Assembly (NCBI GenBank): GCA_037133395.1
Contig: JBAXOG010000015.1
Span: forward strand, 1 to 51,043
Source: CAIZQW01 sp037133395
GTDB taxonomy: Bacteria; Verrucomicrobiota; Kiritimatiellia; RFP12; UBA1067
DNA: 51,043 bases
Direction: 5' to 3'
Of the stretch, positions 8,035-18,200 are shown one piece after another. The notes under the pieces are model-generated. The model did no database searches. It saw nothing but the letters and a program-made list of their open reading frames with translations, and was not told the DNA's origin. The position numbers and the translations under genes are program-made. Position 1 is the stretch's first letter; each line of letters starts with the position of its first letter.

Positions 8035-9093
8035 ATGACCTCACGTGAAAGAGTATTAAAGGCGTTGAGACGCAAAGCACTTCCCGATCGAGCCCCCTTC
8101 GAGATCAGTTGGGGAGCCTTCACGCCCTTGCTGATGAAGACCTTCCGTGAAAAGACCGGGGCGGATCTGTCTCCCGAGGAGTATTTTGATTTTGACACCC
8201 GCTTCGTCCTACCCGGCCCCACCCGCAGGACAATTGATTTTTCGAAGTATTTCACAGCGCTTGAAGACAACGTGAGTTTCAGCGAATGGGGCGTGGGTGC
8301 GGTGCCGACGCGGTTTGAAATTCCAGACTACAAGTATCATCCCTTGGAAGCGATGGAGACGGTCGAGCAGATCAACGGTTTCACGTGGCCCGATCTGGGC
8401 GAGGACTACCGCTATGTTGACGTAGTGGCCAAGGTTGAGGCCTATCACCAGCGCGGCTATGCGGTCTGCGGAGAGATGTATCAGACGATCTTTGAAATGG
8501 CGTGGCTGATGCGCGGTATGCAGACGCTCATGACGGATTTTGTCCTGAACCCGGAAATCGCGCATGCCATCTGCGAGAGGATCACAGAGCTTCGCGTCCA
8601 GCAAGCCCGGCAGTTCACCAAGGCTGGCGTGGATATTATCCGGCTGGGGGATGACATCGTCACGCAACAGGGCCGCATGTTCTCCTCGGAGATGTATCGG
8701 GAGTTTCTGTTGCCGCGCGTCCAACGGATTGTGACAGCGGCCAAGCAGGTGGATCCCGAAGTGATCATCTTTATGCACAGTTGTGGCAAGGTCGAAGAGG
8801 TGATCGATGACCTGATCGAGGCTGGTATTGATGTGCTGAATCCGGTGCAACCTGAATGCAATAATTTGACGCGGATTAAAGAAAACTATGGAAACCGCCT
8901 TTCTTTTTGGGGTGGAATCGGGGTACAATCCGTGATGCCACACGGCACGCCAGACGACGTCCGGCGAGTAGTCCGTCAAACAGCCGAACAGCTCGGCAGG
9001 GGTGGTGGCTTCTTGCTGGCACCCGCCCACATTCTTGATCCGTCCGTGCCGTGGGCCAATATTGAGGCGTTTATTGAGGCGGCGAGGATGTGA
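8035..9093 (+). CDS. URO-D-family protein 2
   Basis: A 352-residue URO-D-superfamily TIM barrel starting MTSRERVLKALRR, almost the same N-terminus as the protein at 5211, so the two are probably paralogues of one subfamily. The metal-site motif is H248-S-C250, with H332 (APAHIL) where corrinoid methyltransferases of the MtaA type carry a cysteine. It has no signal peptide and is cytosolic. The ATG at 8035 lacks a strong Shine-Dalgarno sequence; the 49-bp gap to the preceding gene is A/T-rich. It most likely acts with the other URO-D proteins of the island on a metabolite released by the secreted hydrolases. The reaction is not predictable from sequence, and classical HemE activity is less likely. 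Confidence 0.78.
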   Translation: MTSRERVLKALRRKALPDRAPFEISWGAFTPLLMKTFREKTGADLSPEEYFDFDTRFVLPGPTRRTIDFSKYFTALEDNVSFSEWGVGAVPTRFEIPDYKYHPLEAMETVEQINGFTWPDLGEDYRYVDVVAKVEAYHQRGYAVCGEMYQTIFEMAWLMRGMQTLMTDFVLNPEIAHAICERITELRVQQARQFTKAGVDIIRLGDDIVTQQGRMFSSEMYREFLLPRVQRIVTAAKQVDPEVIIFMHSCGKVEEVIDDLIEAGIDVLNPVQPECNNLTRIKENYGNRLSFWGGIGVQSVMPHGTPDDVRRVVRQTAEQLGRGGGFLLAPAHILDPSVPWANIEAFIEAARM

Positions 9094-9123
9094 GGATTAA
9101 AAAATGGGCGCAAGGAAAAAGGA

Positions 9124-9219
9124 ATGAAAATCACAAGCACTATTAAATGGGCGCTGGCAGGACTGCTGGCCGGCAATGTCGCACGGGCGGCGGAACAGGC
9201 TCCGGCAAAAGTCACATGA
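9124..9219 (+). pseudogene. Truncated gene: signal peptide remnant of a lost secreted protein
   Basis: A 31-codon frame encodes a textbook signal peptide (MKITSTIKWALAGLLAGNVA, then RAAEQAPAKVT) and stops at 9217-9219. A ribosome-binding site (AAAAAGG) sits just before the ATG. It lies where a GH or secreted gene would be expected, between two URO-D genes. The sequence after it turns into short tandem repeats. The simplest reading is that most of a secreted-protein gene was deleted, leaving its 5' end. A functional 31-residue peptide is less likely. Confidence 0.55.
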
Positions 9220-9514
9220 AGCGCGATATCGGGCTGGCCTGGCTGGAGTTGCCGCTTGTTCCGCCCAGTGGAGGGATTGAATGGCAGTCGGCAGTAGCAG
9301 TGGGCAGCCTCCTTCGCCAAGGCTTCCACTTTCGCGGATACGGCTACGGTGGATGAGACGGCGGCCAGGGTGGCAGTTGGCAGTTAACACCCCAGGAATA
9401 GACGAAGGAGTAACTTTTTAAATTAAGAGTTAAGCATTAAAAGTTAAACGTTGCGTGTTAAAACTTAACGCTCAACGCCCAACTCTTAACGCTCAAGTTA
9501 GAGTCAAGGAGAAC
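9220..9514. repeat. Intergenic stretch made of text-like short repeats
   Basis: No gene follows the pseudogene here. GGCAGT-type tandem repeats occupy 9283-9307. They run into a 21-bp block at 9304-9324 that is identical to 18178-18198 inside a GH106 gene. The stretch 9391-9417 resembles the left flank of the palindrome copy at 22367 (compare 22319-22347). From 9425 to 9497 there is a degenerate array of TTAACGCTCAACGC-like units and their inverse (AAGAGTTAAGC). The Shine-Dalgarno sequence of the next gene is at 9506-9512. Confidence 0.6.
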
Positions 9515-10792
9515 ATGATAACAACAGCCGCAGACCGACAACGCATCCGCGACCTAGCCGCACGCTGGCGCGACTTTGCTGCGCAGATCGTGATGGACGA
9601 GCGGAAGAAGCTTTGGCGCGCGGTGCATGACTTGAAGATGGAACGTCCGATGATTATGGTCGAGACAAGCTCGGTCGAGGGGTTCGTCATGACGGAAGAC
9701 CTCGTCTGCCAAGATCCATTTTTGCGCGCAGTTGAGCGCAATATGGTCGAGACGATCCGCCATGTAGAGGAAGTCGGGGACGACGTGGTGGTGGAACCCT
9801 ACTACCGTTTGGGGTGGCAGATGACGCTGCCGGATTTCGGCGTCCAGGTCGAGACCAAGCCTGCGACCACGTCGACAGGCGAGAAGTCACTGGGCTACAG
9901 CTTTAATTTCCCGATCAAGACACCAGAGGAGATCAATAAACTGAAGCAACGGAGCTTCGGGGTCGACCGTGAGAAAACATTCCAATTGAAGCGCATTCTG
10001 GAAGATGTGATGGGCGACATTCTTCCGGTCAGAATTGGCAATTACGATCCATTCAACGTGTATCCGGGCGACGACGGCTGGACAGGGATGTTCTTCTTCG
10101 GATTGACGTGGCAGATCTACCGTTTCATCGGTAACGACGGCTTGTTGTACTGGCTTTATGATGCACCCAAGACCATCCATGCGCTGATGGCCTACATGCT
10201 GGATGACCGCACGCGACTCTTCGACTTTATGGAGCAGCAAAAACTCCTGGCCTTCAATACGGACAACCAGATGGCGGGACCACGGGGCTATGGTTATGCC
10301 TCGGAACTTCCCTCTCCTGATTCGACGGAGCCCGTGACGTTGAAAAATCTTTGGGGCTGGGCAGAATCGCAAGAGACGACCTGCATCTCGCCAGAGATGT
10401 TCAAGGAGTTCTTTCTGCCCTATCTCGCAAAGCTCAGCTCGAAATTCGGCCTGATCTACTATGGTTGCTGCGAACCGGTGCATGACCGGCTTGACCTGAT
10501 CATGGCGGCGATCCCCAATCTGCGTTCCGTCTCGGTCTCTGGCTGGGCCGACTTCCAGAAGATCGGCGAGATGTTGGGCAAGTGTTATGTCTATTCGCGC
10601 AAGCCGTCACCGAACTTTCTCAGCGGAGCGAATCCCGATTGGCAGGCGGCAGAAATGGACATGCGCAAAACTCGCGCTGCCACAAGGGACTGTAACGTGG
10701 AACTTCTCTTCAGGGACTTGTATACCGTGAACGGGGAACGGGGCAGGCTTGCGAAATGGGTCAAGATGACGAAGGCGGTGTTTGATATGTAA
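9515..10792 (+). CDS. Divergent URO-D-like protein 3
   Basis: A 425-residue cytosolic protein with the overall URO-D-like barrel pattern but clearly a different subfamily. It has a long N-terminal helix-rich segment (1-45) and a GMFFFGLTW block (191-199). The usual H-x-C metal motif reads YYGCCE (315-320), with G317 in place of the histidine. It also lacks the C-terminal G-x-x-H block found in its neighbours. Proteins of this type commonly accompany URO-D-like genes in PVC genomes and have no known activity. The ATG at 9515 is chosen because AAGGAGA (9506-9512) precedes it; a longer frame from 9455 would include repeat DNA. It sits directly before a GH106 gene. Confidence 0.7.
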   Translation: MITTAADRQRIRDLAARWRDFAAQIVMDERKKLWRAVHDLKMERPMIMVETSSVEGFVMTEDLVCQDPFLRAVERNMVETIRHVEEVGDDVVVEPYYRLGWQMTLPDFGVQVETKPATTSTGEKSLGYSFNFPIKTPEEINKLKQRSFGVDREKTFQLKRILEDVMGDILPVRIGNYDPFNVYPGDDGWTGMFFFGLTWQIYRFIGNDGLLYWLYDAPKTIHALMAYMLDDRTRLFDFMEQQKLLAFNTDNQMAGPRGYGYASELPSPDSTEPVTLKNLWGWAESQETTCISPEMFKEFFLPYLAKLSSKFGLIYYGCCEPVHDRLDLIMAAIPNLRSVSVSGWADFQKIGEMLGKCYVYSRKPSPNFLSGANPDWQAAEMDMRKTRAATRDCNVELLFRDLYTVNGERGRLAKWVKMTKAVFDM

Positions 10793-10930
10793 GCCCACCG
10801 GCCGTGGGCGGGTTAGTAGCAGTAGGCAGTAGCAGTTGGCAGTAAAATGCCCCGGGGACAAACCGTCTCGGTGAGCCGCAGTGCCCAAAAAATAAGGCAA
10901 TAACGCAATAAGGCAATAAGGCAATTTTTC
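10793..10930. repeat. Intergenic tandem repeats (GGCAGT and AATAAGGC types)
   Basis: The region opens with a small hairpin (GCCCAC/GTGGGC, loop CGGCC). GGCAGT-like units occupy 10815-10843 and AATAAGGC-like units 10891-10924. The segment 10891-10913 matches the reverse complement of 44172-44194 at 22 of 23 positions, 33 kb away, so these units are dispersed in the genome. The ribosome-binding site of the next gene follows. Confidence 0.6.
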
Positions 10931-10955
10931 GGTTAAAGACAAAGGGGGACAACTT

Positions 10956-13900
10956 ATGAACAAGAAGACAGTAATACTGGCGCTCTTATGCGGCGCCTTG
11001 AGCGGCGTTTCAGGAGCTGCGAGCGACAAGCTGGCAACGGGCTTCCTATCGCCGCCCAAGGAGGCGCAGGTGTGGTGTTACTGGTGGTGGCTCAACGGCG
11101 CGGCCAGCAAGGAAGGGATCACGCGCGACTTCGAGCAGATGCGCAAGCAGGGCATCAGCGGTGCGCTACTCTTCGATGCCGGCGAGGCGGGCAAGGATGT
11201 GATACGCGGGCCAGCTTTTATGAGTCCCGAGTGGCGGGAACTCTACAAGCACGCGGTGCGTGAGGCGGATCGCTGCGGCATTGTCTTGACCGTCAACCTC
11301 TGCAGTGGCTGGAATGCCGGAGGGCCGTGGATCACGCCTGAACATGCCGCAAAAAAACTGGTCTCTTCGCAGACAATCGTCAAAGGCCCCGGGAACATCT
11401 CTGTCACCCTGCCGAAGCCGCAGGCTGTACACGGCTTCTACCGTGACATCGCAGTCCTCGTTTCTCCTACGGAAGAGTCCACCTTTACAGGCAAATGGAG
11501 CGCCAGTTCGCAGTTTCAGGATTACGGTCCGGCTCTTGCTGAAGACGGAGATGACACATCACGCTGGATTTCCAACGGCAACAAGCCAGGCATGGGGCCG
11601 ACGCCTGAGAAGCCGGAGTTTCTCCAGTTTAAGCTAGATGCGCCCCAAGTGGTTGGGGGTGTTTATGTGAAGACCTATCCGGAATGCGGGCCTAAAGAGG
11701 TTGAAGTGCAATGTTCGGATGACGGTGCGACCTTCCGTCCGCTCAAACGCGAGACTTTTAAGCCGCTGGAGGCGAAGGCCATTCTTTTTCCGGAAACTAA
11801 GGCCATCCTTTTCCGCGTCGTGTTTTTGTCGGCGCATCCCTATCGGGGCGAAGCGAGTTGGAATGTCCAGGTCAGCCATATCGAGTTGCTGTCGCCAAAG
11901 CAAAAGACGCCAGCGTCTGCGGCATGGAGTTCCCGTGCGGCAATCGATGTCACGTCGTTATTGACTGCGGACGGCAAGCTGGCTTGGGCGGCGCCTGCCG
12001 GCACCTGGAAAATTTTGCGCATCGGCACCACGCTCCATGGCAACAACATCAAATGTGTCGGCTCTGGTCCGACCGGACTGGAGATCGACACGATGAGCGC
12101 GGATGCGATGGATGCGCACTTCGCCGAGACAGGCGCGAAGCTGCTCGCCGATGCCGGTCCGCTGGCAGGCAAGACACTCCAGTATTTTCACATCGACAGT
12201 TGGGAACTGGGGCAACCGACTTGGACGCCAAAAATGCGCGAGGAGTTCCAGAAGCGGCGCGGCTATGATCCGCTAATCTGGCTGCCTGCCGCACTGGGGC
12301 AGACTGTGGACTCGACTGAAGCGACCGCCCGCTTCATGCAGGACTACCGCCGCACAGCCGCCGACCTGGTGGCTGAGAACTACTATGGACGACTGGAGGA
12401 GTTGTCGGTAAAGGGCGGTTTGCGCGGTACCCATCCCGAGTCCGGCGGCCCCTTCTTCTCCCACTGGATCGACGCGCTTCAGTGTCTGGGCAGAACAGCC
12501 ATTCCGATGGGCGAGTTTTGGCGTCGGAACTACGAGCCGAATGGCGATGTGACGCACAGCGATAACCCCAGCCTCAAGCAGGCTGCCAGTGCCGCTCACA
12601 TCTATGGCAAGCCGCTCTGCCAGGCCGAAGCCTTCACCTCGATGGCCGCGTGCGATTGGACAGCCGAGCCTTGGATTTTCAAGGACATCGGCGACAAAGC
12701 CTTCTGCGAGGGGCTGACCCGCAACGTGCTCTGCTTCTGGGTTCATCAGCCCAAACTTGACGCGAAGCCAGGGTTCCAGTGGGTTCACGTCGGCACGCAC
12801 TTTGATTGCAATGTCACCTGGTGGCCGTTGGCGGACGGGTGGCTGACGTACTTGGCGCGCTGTCAGCTCATGCTGCGTCAGGGGTTGTTTGTTGCAGACT
12901 TCGCCTACCTTCAGAATGAAGCTGTCCCTAGCTTCATTCAAAAGCGTCCCGCACAGCAACCGCTCCGCCCTGCCGGCTTTGACTATGATGTACTCAACGC
13001 AGAGGTGCTCCTGACGCGCGCCACAGCCAAGGATGGCCGCCTGCTGCTGCCCGATGGCATGAGCTACCGCTATCTGGTCCTGCCGCATGAAGCTAACGCT
13101 ATCCTTTCTCCTTTGAGCCTGAAGAAGATCAATGAGTTGGCGGCGGCAGGCGTGGCCGTCATCGGTCCAGCCTCACGACTCGCTGATGTTCCGAAACTGC
13201 GCCAAGGGGCGTTGGATGCCATTACTCTCGCTGATGGCCAACGGCCCGACATCGAGTTTCACACATCTGTATCGGGCGCGAAGTTCGACTGGATCCACCG
13301 CCGCGACGGAAAAACAGAGATCTACTTTGTCAGCAATCAAAGCCTCCTGGATATCCAGGTGCCGGTTGCCTTCCGCGTGAAAGGCAAAGTGCCTGAACTC
13401 TGGGACGCGGTGACTGGAAAGATCCGTGCACTCCCTGTCTACAAGGCGACAGACGACGGGAGGACGGAGGTGCCCATGGTGTTTGCGCCACGTCAGTCCT
13501 TCTTTGTCGTCTTCAGGGGTCAGGGGGCAGGGTTCAGGGTTCAGGAGAAAGGGGTCAATTTCCAAGAACTGAAACCCGTCATGGACGTGACAGGTGCGTG
13601 GGAGGTGACCTTCGATCCGAAGTGGTTCTATCCAGTCAGCAGTCAGCCGCCGCAGTCGGCAGTCTTGTTTGAGAAACTGGAAGACTGGACCCAGCGCCCT
13701 GAAGCAGCAATCAAACTCTACTCCGGCATCGCCATCTATCGTAAGACATTCGATTTCCCCCAAGTTTCCACTTTTAATTTTTCACTTTCAACTTTCTACC
13801 TCTCGCTCGGCACAGTCAAGAACGTCGCCTGCGTCCGTCTCAACGGCCATGATCTCGGCACCGTCTGGACAGCGCCTTGGCAGGTCGACATTTCCAGCGC

Positions 13901-14150
13901 CGTGAAGCCGGGTGCCAACGTCTTGGAGATCGAGGTAGCCAATCTCTGGCCCAACCGGCTGATCGGCGATGCGACCCTGCCTAAAGAGCAGCGCCGCACC
14001 GTAACGAATGTCCGCACTTATGATACCCAGGAAACAGCGAGTTATGGCTGCAAAAAATGCGGGACTCGCAAAAAGGACGGGAAGCCAGCCGAGTTGCTTC
14101 CCTCAGGCTTGCTCGGACCCGTGCGCATCCTCGTGCTGAAAGGAGAATGA
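10956..14150 (+). CDS. Secreted GH106-type alpha-L-rhamnosidase 1
   Basis: The protein has 1064 residues with a signal peptide (about 1-22). It begins with the family-typical block around WCYWWWLNGAASKEGITRDF (40-59), followed by an (alpha/beta) catalytic region interrupted by a discoidin-like beta-sandwich (about 175-315). Conserved acidic residues shared with the two paralogues are E417 (DSWE), E495 (PESGG), E520 (GEFW) and E558 (AEAFT), which are likely to include the catalytic acids. A C-terminal galactose-binding-like domain carries LNGHDLGTVW and LWPNRLIGD. GH106 enzymes remove alpha-L-rhamnose from pectins and complex glycans. AAAGGGGG precedes the ATG. Odd features: three linkers (13514-13551, 13633-13664, 13763-13798) consist of tandem-repeat DNA read in frame. 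The next gene starts four bases after the stop. Confidence 0.83.
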   Translation: MNKKTVILALLCGALSGVSGAASDKLATGFLSPPKEAQVWCYWWWLNGAASKEGITRDFEQMRKQGISGALLFDAGEAGKDVIRGPAFMSPEWRELYKHAVREADRCGIVLTVNLCSGWNAGGPWITPEHAAKKLVSSQTIVKGPGNISVTLPKPQAVHGFYRDIAVLVSPTEESTFTGKWSASSQFQDYGPALAEDGDDTSRWISNGNKPGMGPTPEKPEFLQFKLDAPQVVGGVYVKTYPECGPKEVEVQCSDDGATFRPLKRETFKPLEAKAILFPETKAILFRVVFLSAHPYRGEASWNVQVSHIELLSPKQKTPASAAWSSRAAIDVTSLLTADGKLAWAAPAGTWKILRIGTTLHGNNIKCVGSGPTGLEIDTMSADAMDAHFAETGAKLLADAGPLAGKTLQYFHIDSWELGQPTWTPKMREEFQKRRGYDPLIWLPAALGQTVDSTEATARFMQDYRRTAADLVAENYYGRLEELSVKGGLRGTHPESGGPFFSHWIDALQCLGRTAIPMGEFWRRNYEPNGDVTHSDNPSLKQAASAAHIYGKPLCQAEAFTSMAACDWTAEPWIFKDIGDKAFCEGLTRNVLCFWVHQPKLDAKPGFQWVHVGTHFDCNVTWWPLADGWLTYLARCQLMLRQGLFVADFAYLQNEAVPSFIQKRPAQQPLRPAGFDYDVLNAEVLLTRATAKDGRLLLPDGMSYRYLVLPHEANAILSPLSLKKINELAAAGVAVIGPASRLADVPKLRQGALDAITLADGQRPDIEFHTSVSGAKFDWIHRRDGKTEIYFVSNQSLLDIQVPVAFRVKGKVPELWDAVTGKIRALPVYKATDDGRTEVPMVFAPRQSFFVVFRGQGAGFRVQEKGVNFQELKPVMDVTGAWEVTFDPKWFYPVSSQPPQSAVLFEKLEDWTQRPEAAIKLYSGIAIYRKTFDFPQVSTFNFSLSTFYLSLGTVKNVACVRLNGHDLGTVWTAPWQVDISSAVKPGANVLEIEVANLWPNRLIGDATLPKEQRRTVTNVRTYDTQETASYGCKKCGTRKKDGKPAELLPSGLLGPVRILVLKGE

Positions 14151-14153
14151 TCA

Positions 14154-15230
14154 ATGAACGCTGACTTGAAAAGGCCGAACAAGGAACGCTTGTTGACCAC
14201 CTTGCGGGGTGGGATACCCGACCGGGTGCCGAACTACGAGATCCTGATTGAAGCGCGCAATGTGAAGGCGCTGCTGGGGCAAGACGTGGGCACAACTATG
14301 GCGGCCTCGCGCGGTGATTCCGCAGAGGCGCTGTATGCGCCACCGATGGCGCCCGAACAGTTCGCCGAGATCTGCCAGAAGACCGGCATGGACGCGATGA
14401 CGCTGGAATCGTTGTGGACACCCTTGAAATGGCGCGATGATCAAAGCGGGTTGCACGTCATCAACGACCGGCGCATCAACGAATGGGAGGACTTGGAGAA
14501 GGCGATTCTGCCGAACGAGAAGTTTGATTTCAATCCCCGCCGGGAGGTCATCCGAAATTATGTGCGCGTCGCGAAGCAACAGAACCTGGCGGTCAGTTGG
14601 TGTACCGGCGCATTTTTCCAGTGTAGTTATTTCTTCCTGTGCGACTTTAATGAGTTTCTGGTAAAGTTCTACACGGATCGCAAATTTGTGGAGACGCTGT
14701 TTGATATCTGTACAGACTATTACGTCAAGATGGCCGAGATCGCCGTGGAGGAAGGAGTTGACGTGTTGTTCATGGCGGATGACATCGCCTTCAAGAGCGG
14801 GACATTCGTCGAACCTGCGTCCTTCAAGGAACTTTGGATGCCACGTGCAAAGCGTATCATCAAGGTGGGCAAGGACGCGGGGCTGCCAGTCATGTTCCAC
14901 TCATGCGGCAACCTAACAAATGTAATGGACGGCATCATCATGGAATTGGGACTGGATGCCCTCAACCCGATCGAGCCCTACTCGATGGATATTTACGACA
15001 TCAAGAAGCGGTATGGCGAAAGGCTCACGCTGAGTGGCAACATTGATGTCGCGGGGCCTCTGGCGTTCGGGACGCCCGAGCAGGTACGGGAAGAGGTGCG
15101 ACAGCATATGGAACGGCTCAAGCCAGGAGGGCGCTATATTCTTTCGACCAACCACAGCGTCATGGATGATATTCCACCTGAGAATTTCAGGGCTATGCTC
15201 GATGCGGGGCTGGAATTCGGCGTGTATTAA
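14154..15230 (+). CDS. URO-D-family protein 4
   Basis: A 358-residue cytosolic URO-D-superfamily barrel. The metal-site motif is H249-S-C251 and the C-terminal block reads STNHSV with H334, the same HxC...H arrangement as the proteins at 5211 and 8035. The N-terminus (NKERLLTTLRGGIPDRVPNYE) is typical of the methyltransferase-like branch. The ATG lies four bases after the stop of the preceding rhamnosidase, behind an AAAGGAG site inside that gene, so the two are translated from one message. This tight coupling of a secreted glycosidase with a URO-D protein is the best evidence that they share a pathway. The exact reaction is unknown. A corrinoid-binding partner, expected for a true methyltransferase, is not encoded in the window. 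Confidence 0.8.
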   Translation: MNADLKRPNKERLLTTLRGGIPDRVPNYEILIEARNVKALLGQDVGTTMAASRGDSAEALYAPPMAPEQFAEICQKTGMDAMTLESLWTPLKWRDDQSGLHVINDRRINEWEDLEKAILPNEKFDFNPRREVIRNYVRVAKQQNLAVSWCTGAFFQCSYFFLCDFNEFLVKFYTDRKFVETLFDICTDYYVKMAEIAVEEGVDVLFMADDIAFKSGTFVEPASFKELWMPRAKRIIKVGKDAGLPVMFHSCGNLTNVMDGIIMELGLDALNPIEPYSMDIYDIKKRYGERLTLSGNIDVAGPLAFGTPEQVREEVRQHMERLKPGGRYILSTNHSVMDDIPPENFRAMLDAGLEFGVY

Positions 15231-15286
15231 ACCTGTAATAGTTGTTATTAACCACATAGAACACATAGACCGCAAAGAAAAGAAAA

Positions 15287-18200
15287 ATGAAGAATCCTAA
15301 AACCGAGAAGAGTCAAAAGATGAATCGCCTGCTTATTGGGGTACTATTGCTGTCGCATGTTGCTATGGCAGATGGACTCTCACTGGAAGGCGGTTTTTTA
15401 AAGCCGCCTGCGGAGGCTCGGCTTCACGCTTACTGGTGGTGGCTCAATGGCAATGTTACCAAGGAGGCGATTACACGCGATCTTGAGGCCATGAAAGAAA
15501 AGGGCTTCGGCGGCGCGTTGATCACGGATGCTGGTGGCGCAAATCAGGACGGTAATCTGCAAGTGCCCGCAGGGCCGGTGTTCGGCAGTGAGGCGTGGCG
15601 TGAGCTTTATCGGCATGCCCTACGCGAAGGCGCACGGCTGAACGTAGAGATGGCGTTGAATATCCAGAGCGGCTGGAATCTCGGCGGGCCGCGCGTCACA
15701 CCCGAAGATGCGGCGAAGATTTTGTGTTACACGGAAACAATTGTCGAGGGGCCAGGACCTGTGACGGCAAATCTCGCGGCACCCCAAGCGCGGAACGGCC
15801 TTTTGCGCGAAGTGGCCGTGATGGCCGTACCCGACCGAATGACTAAAATCGCAGGCGAGGTCACCGTCTCTTCATCGCACAAGGACTATCCAGTTTCAAA
15901 TCTGCATGATAGCGCCCTCGGGACCTTCTGGGTTTCTGACAACATTGCTTCAAGCACGAACACGCTGGCCTGGATTCGTGTGGCGTTTGACCGCGACCGG
16001 CCCGTCACCGCACTGACGTTAACCGGGAGGACGAAGCACGGTCCGAGAGCTCTGGACATCTTCGCCATAAACGCAGACGGAACCAAACGGCGCATCGCCG
16101 GAGGCAGCGTCGGGGTGGACGGGGTCTGGCGTGCGGCTTTCAAACAGCCACAGATGCTTCGCCAGTTAGAATTCAGCGTCAGTGATGCGTACGATTCTAA
16201 TCCTGTCAACGGCAAGCCCCGTAATGTGCAGGTGTCTGAAATCAGCGTGTCGGGCCCCGGCTGGCAATGGCCTGCGTCGCTGAACCCTAATCTTATCCCT
16301 AATTGGGAAGTGAAAACGCTCTATCGTCCGGTAGGAGGCGCAAATGCGGACCTGTCGATGCTGGTCCCCGGCAAATCCGCGCAGGACGAGCCTCAAGCGC
16401 TTGATCCTGAACAGGTGACTGACGTGTCTCAGTTCGTCGATGCGAAGGGCAAATTGACGTGGACGGCACCGGCCGGAACGTGGCGAGTCTTCCGCTTCTG
16501 CTACACTGTCGGCCCGGGGGCGAGGGTTTCGACGTGCAGCCAAGGCTGGGGCGGGCTGGCGCTTGATCCGATGGATGCAGGCGCTTACCAGCGCTACTGG
16601 GATGATGTGATCGAGCCGCTGATGTCCGATGCGAAAGCCATCCCGAGTTGTACGCTCCGCTATCTCCATACCGACAGTTGGGAGATTGAACCCTATAACT
16701 GGACCACGCGCCTGCCAGAGGAGTTCCGCAAGCGCCGCGGCTATGATATGACTCCCTGGCTGCCGGTACTCGCCCGGAAAATTCTTGTGAGCGTGGAGGC
16801 CAGCGAACGCTTCCTGCATGATTTCCGAAAGACTGTGGGAGAACTGACAGCCGAGAACTATTACGGACCCTTCCTGGCCAATGCGCACCGCCACGGACTT
16901 CAGGTGCGAGCCGAATCCGGCGGACCGCACGGCGTACCCATCGATGCCCAGCACTGCCTGGGCATGATCGATGCGCCGATGTCGGAGTTCTGGGCCACGT
17001 CGTGGCGCCATCGCGTGCCGGACCGTGCGCGCTTCTTTGTCAAACAGCCTGCCTCCGCAGCCCATACCTACGGCAAGAAGATTGTGGCAGCAGAGGGCTT
17101 CACCACCATCGGTCCACACTGGCAGGAGACCGTCTGGGACAACCTCAAGCCGAACTTCGACCGCGCGTTGTGCGAAGGGCTCAATCAACTCGTCTGGACG
17201 CTCCTTACCTGCTCGCCGAAAGAAATGGGAATGCCGGGGCAGGAGATGTTTCCCGGCACGCACTTCAACCCGAACAGCACGTGGTGGCAGCAGTCCGAGG
17301 GATTTCTCTCCTATATCAACCGTTGTCAATGGGTGTTGCGGCAAGGGCTCTTTGTGGGGGATGTTTTGTATTACTACGGCGACCTCGCACCGAACTTTGC
17401 TGGTCTCAAGGCGATTAACCCCGCAGGCCTGCCTCCGGGATATGATTACGATGTGGCCTCCGAATACGTGCTGCTTAACCGCGTGTCTGTCAAGGCTGGT
17501 CGGATCGTCCTGCCAGATGGCATGAGCTACGGCGCGCTGGTCCTGCCCCTGCACCGAACCGCCTCGCTGGCTGTGCTGCGCAAATTGCGCGAATTGGCAG
17601 CAGCCGGTGCCATCCTCATCGGGCCGCGCCCGGATTCCAGTTCAGGACTGTTGGCGTGGCAGAAGGGCGACACCGAGACACAGGAGCTGATCCATCACCT
17701 GTGGGGAAGCGATTCCCAGAAGGGGCTGGTGCAGCACGCTACTGCCGTTGCCTGGCTGAAGAGCTCCAACCTGATGCCGGATTTCGAATATACAGACCAC
17801 GCGATGACAAATGCACCACTGGATTACATTCACCGGCAGGATGGCGAAACGGAAATCTATTTCGTAGCGAACCGACAAGCAACAGCACTGCGGACCGACT
17901 GCCTGTTCCGCGTGAAGGGAAAGACGCCTGAACTCTGGGACCCAGTCACTGGAACACTCCGTCCACTTCCGGTCTTTCAAGCGACCCAGGACGGCCGGAC
18001 AGAAATCTCCCTTGCCTTCGCGCCATGTCAGAGTTTCTTCATTATCTTTCGCAAGTCCCAAGTCGCAAGTCCCAAGTCCTTAAAAGAGAACTTCCAAGAG
18101 CTGAAACCTGTCATGGGATTGACAGGGTCATGGGACGTGACGTTCGATCCGGCCTGGTTCTATCCAGTCAGCAGTCAGCAGCCTCCTTCGCCAAGGCTAC

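Noticed and set aside
5211..15230. HemE heme-biosynthesis genes
   Set aside because: Four divergent copies in a sugar-degradation cluster, with H-x-C metal motifs and no other heme genes nearby, argue against true uroporphyrinogen decarboxylases.
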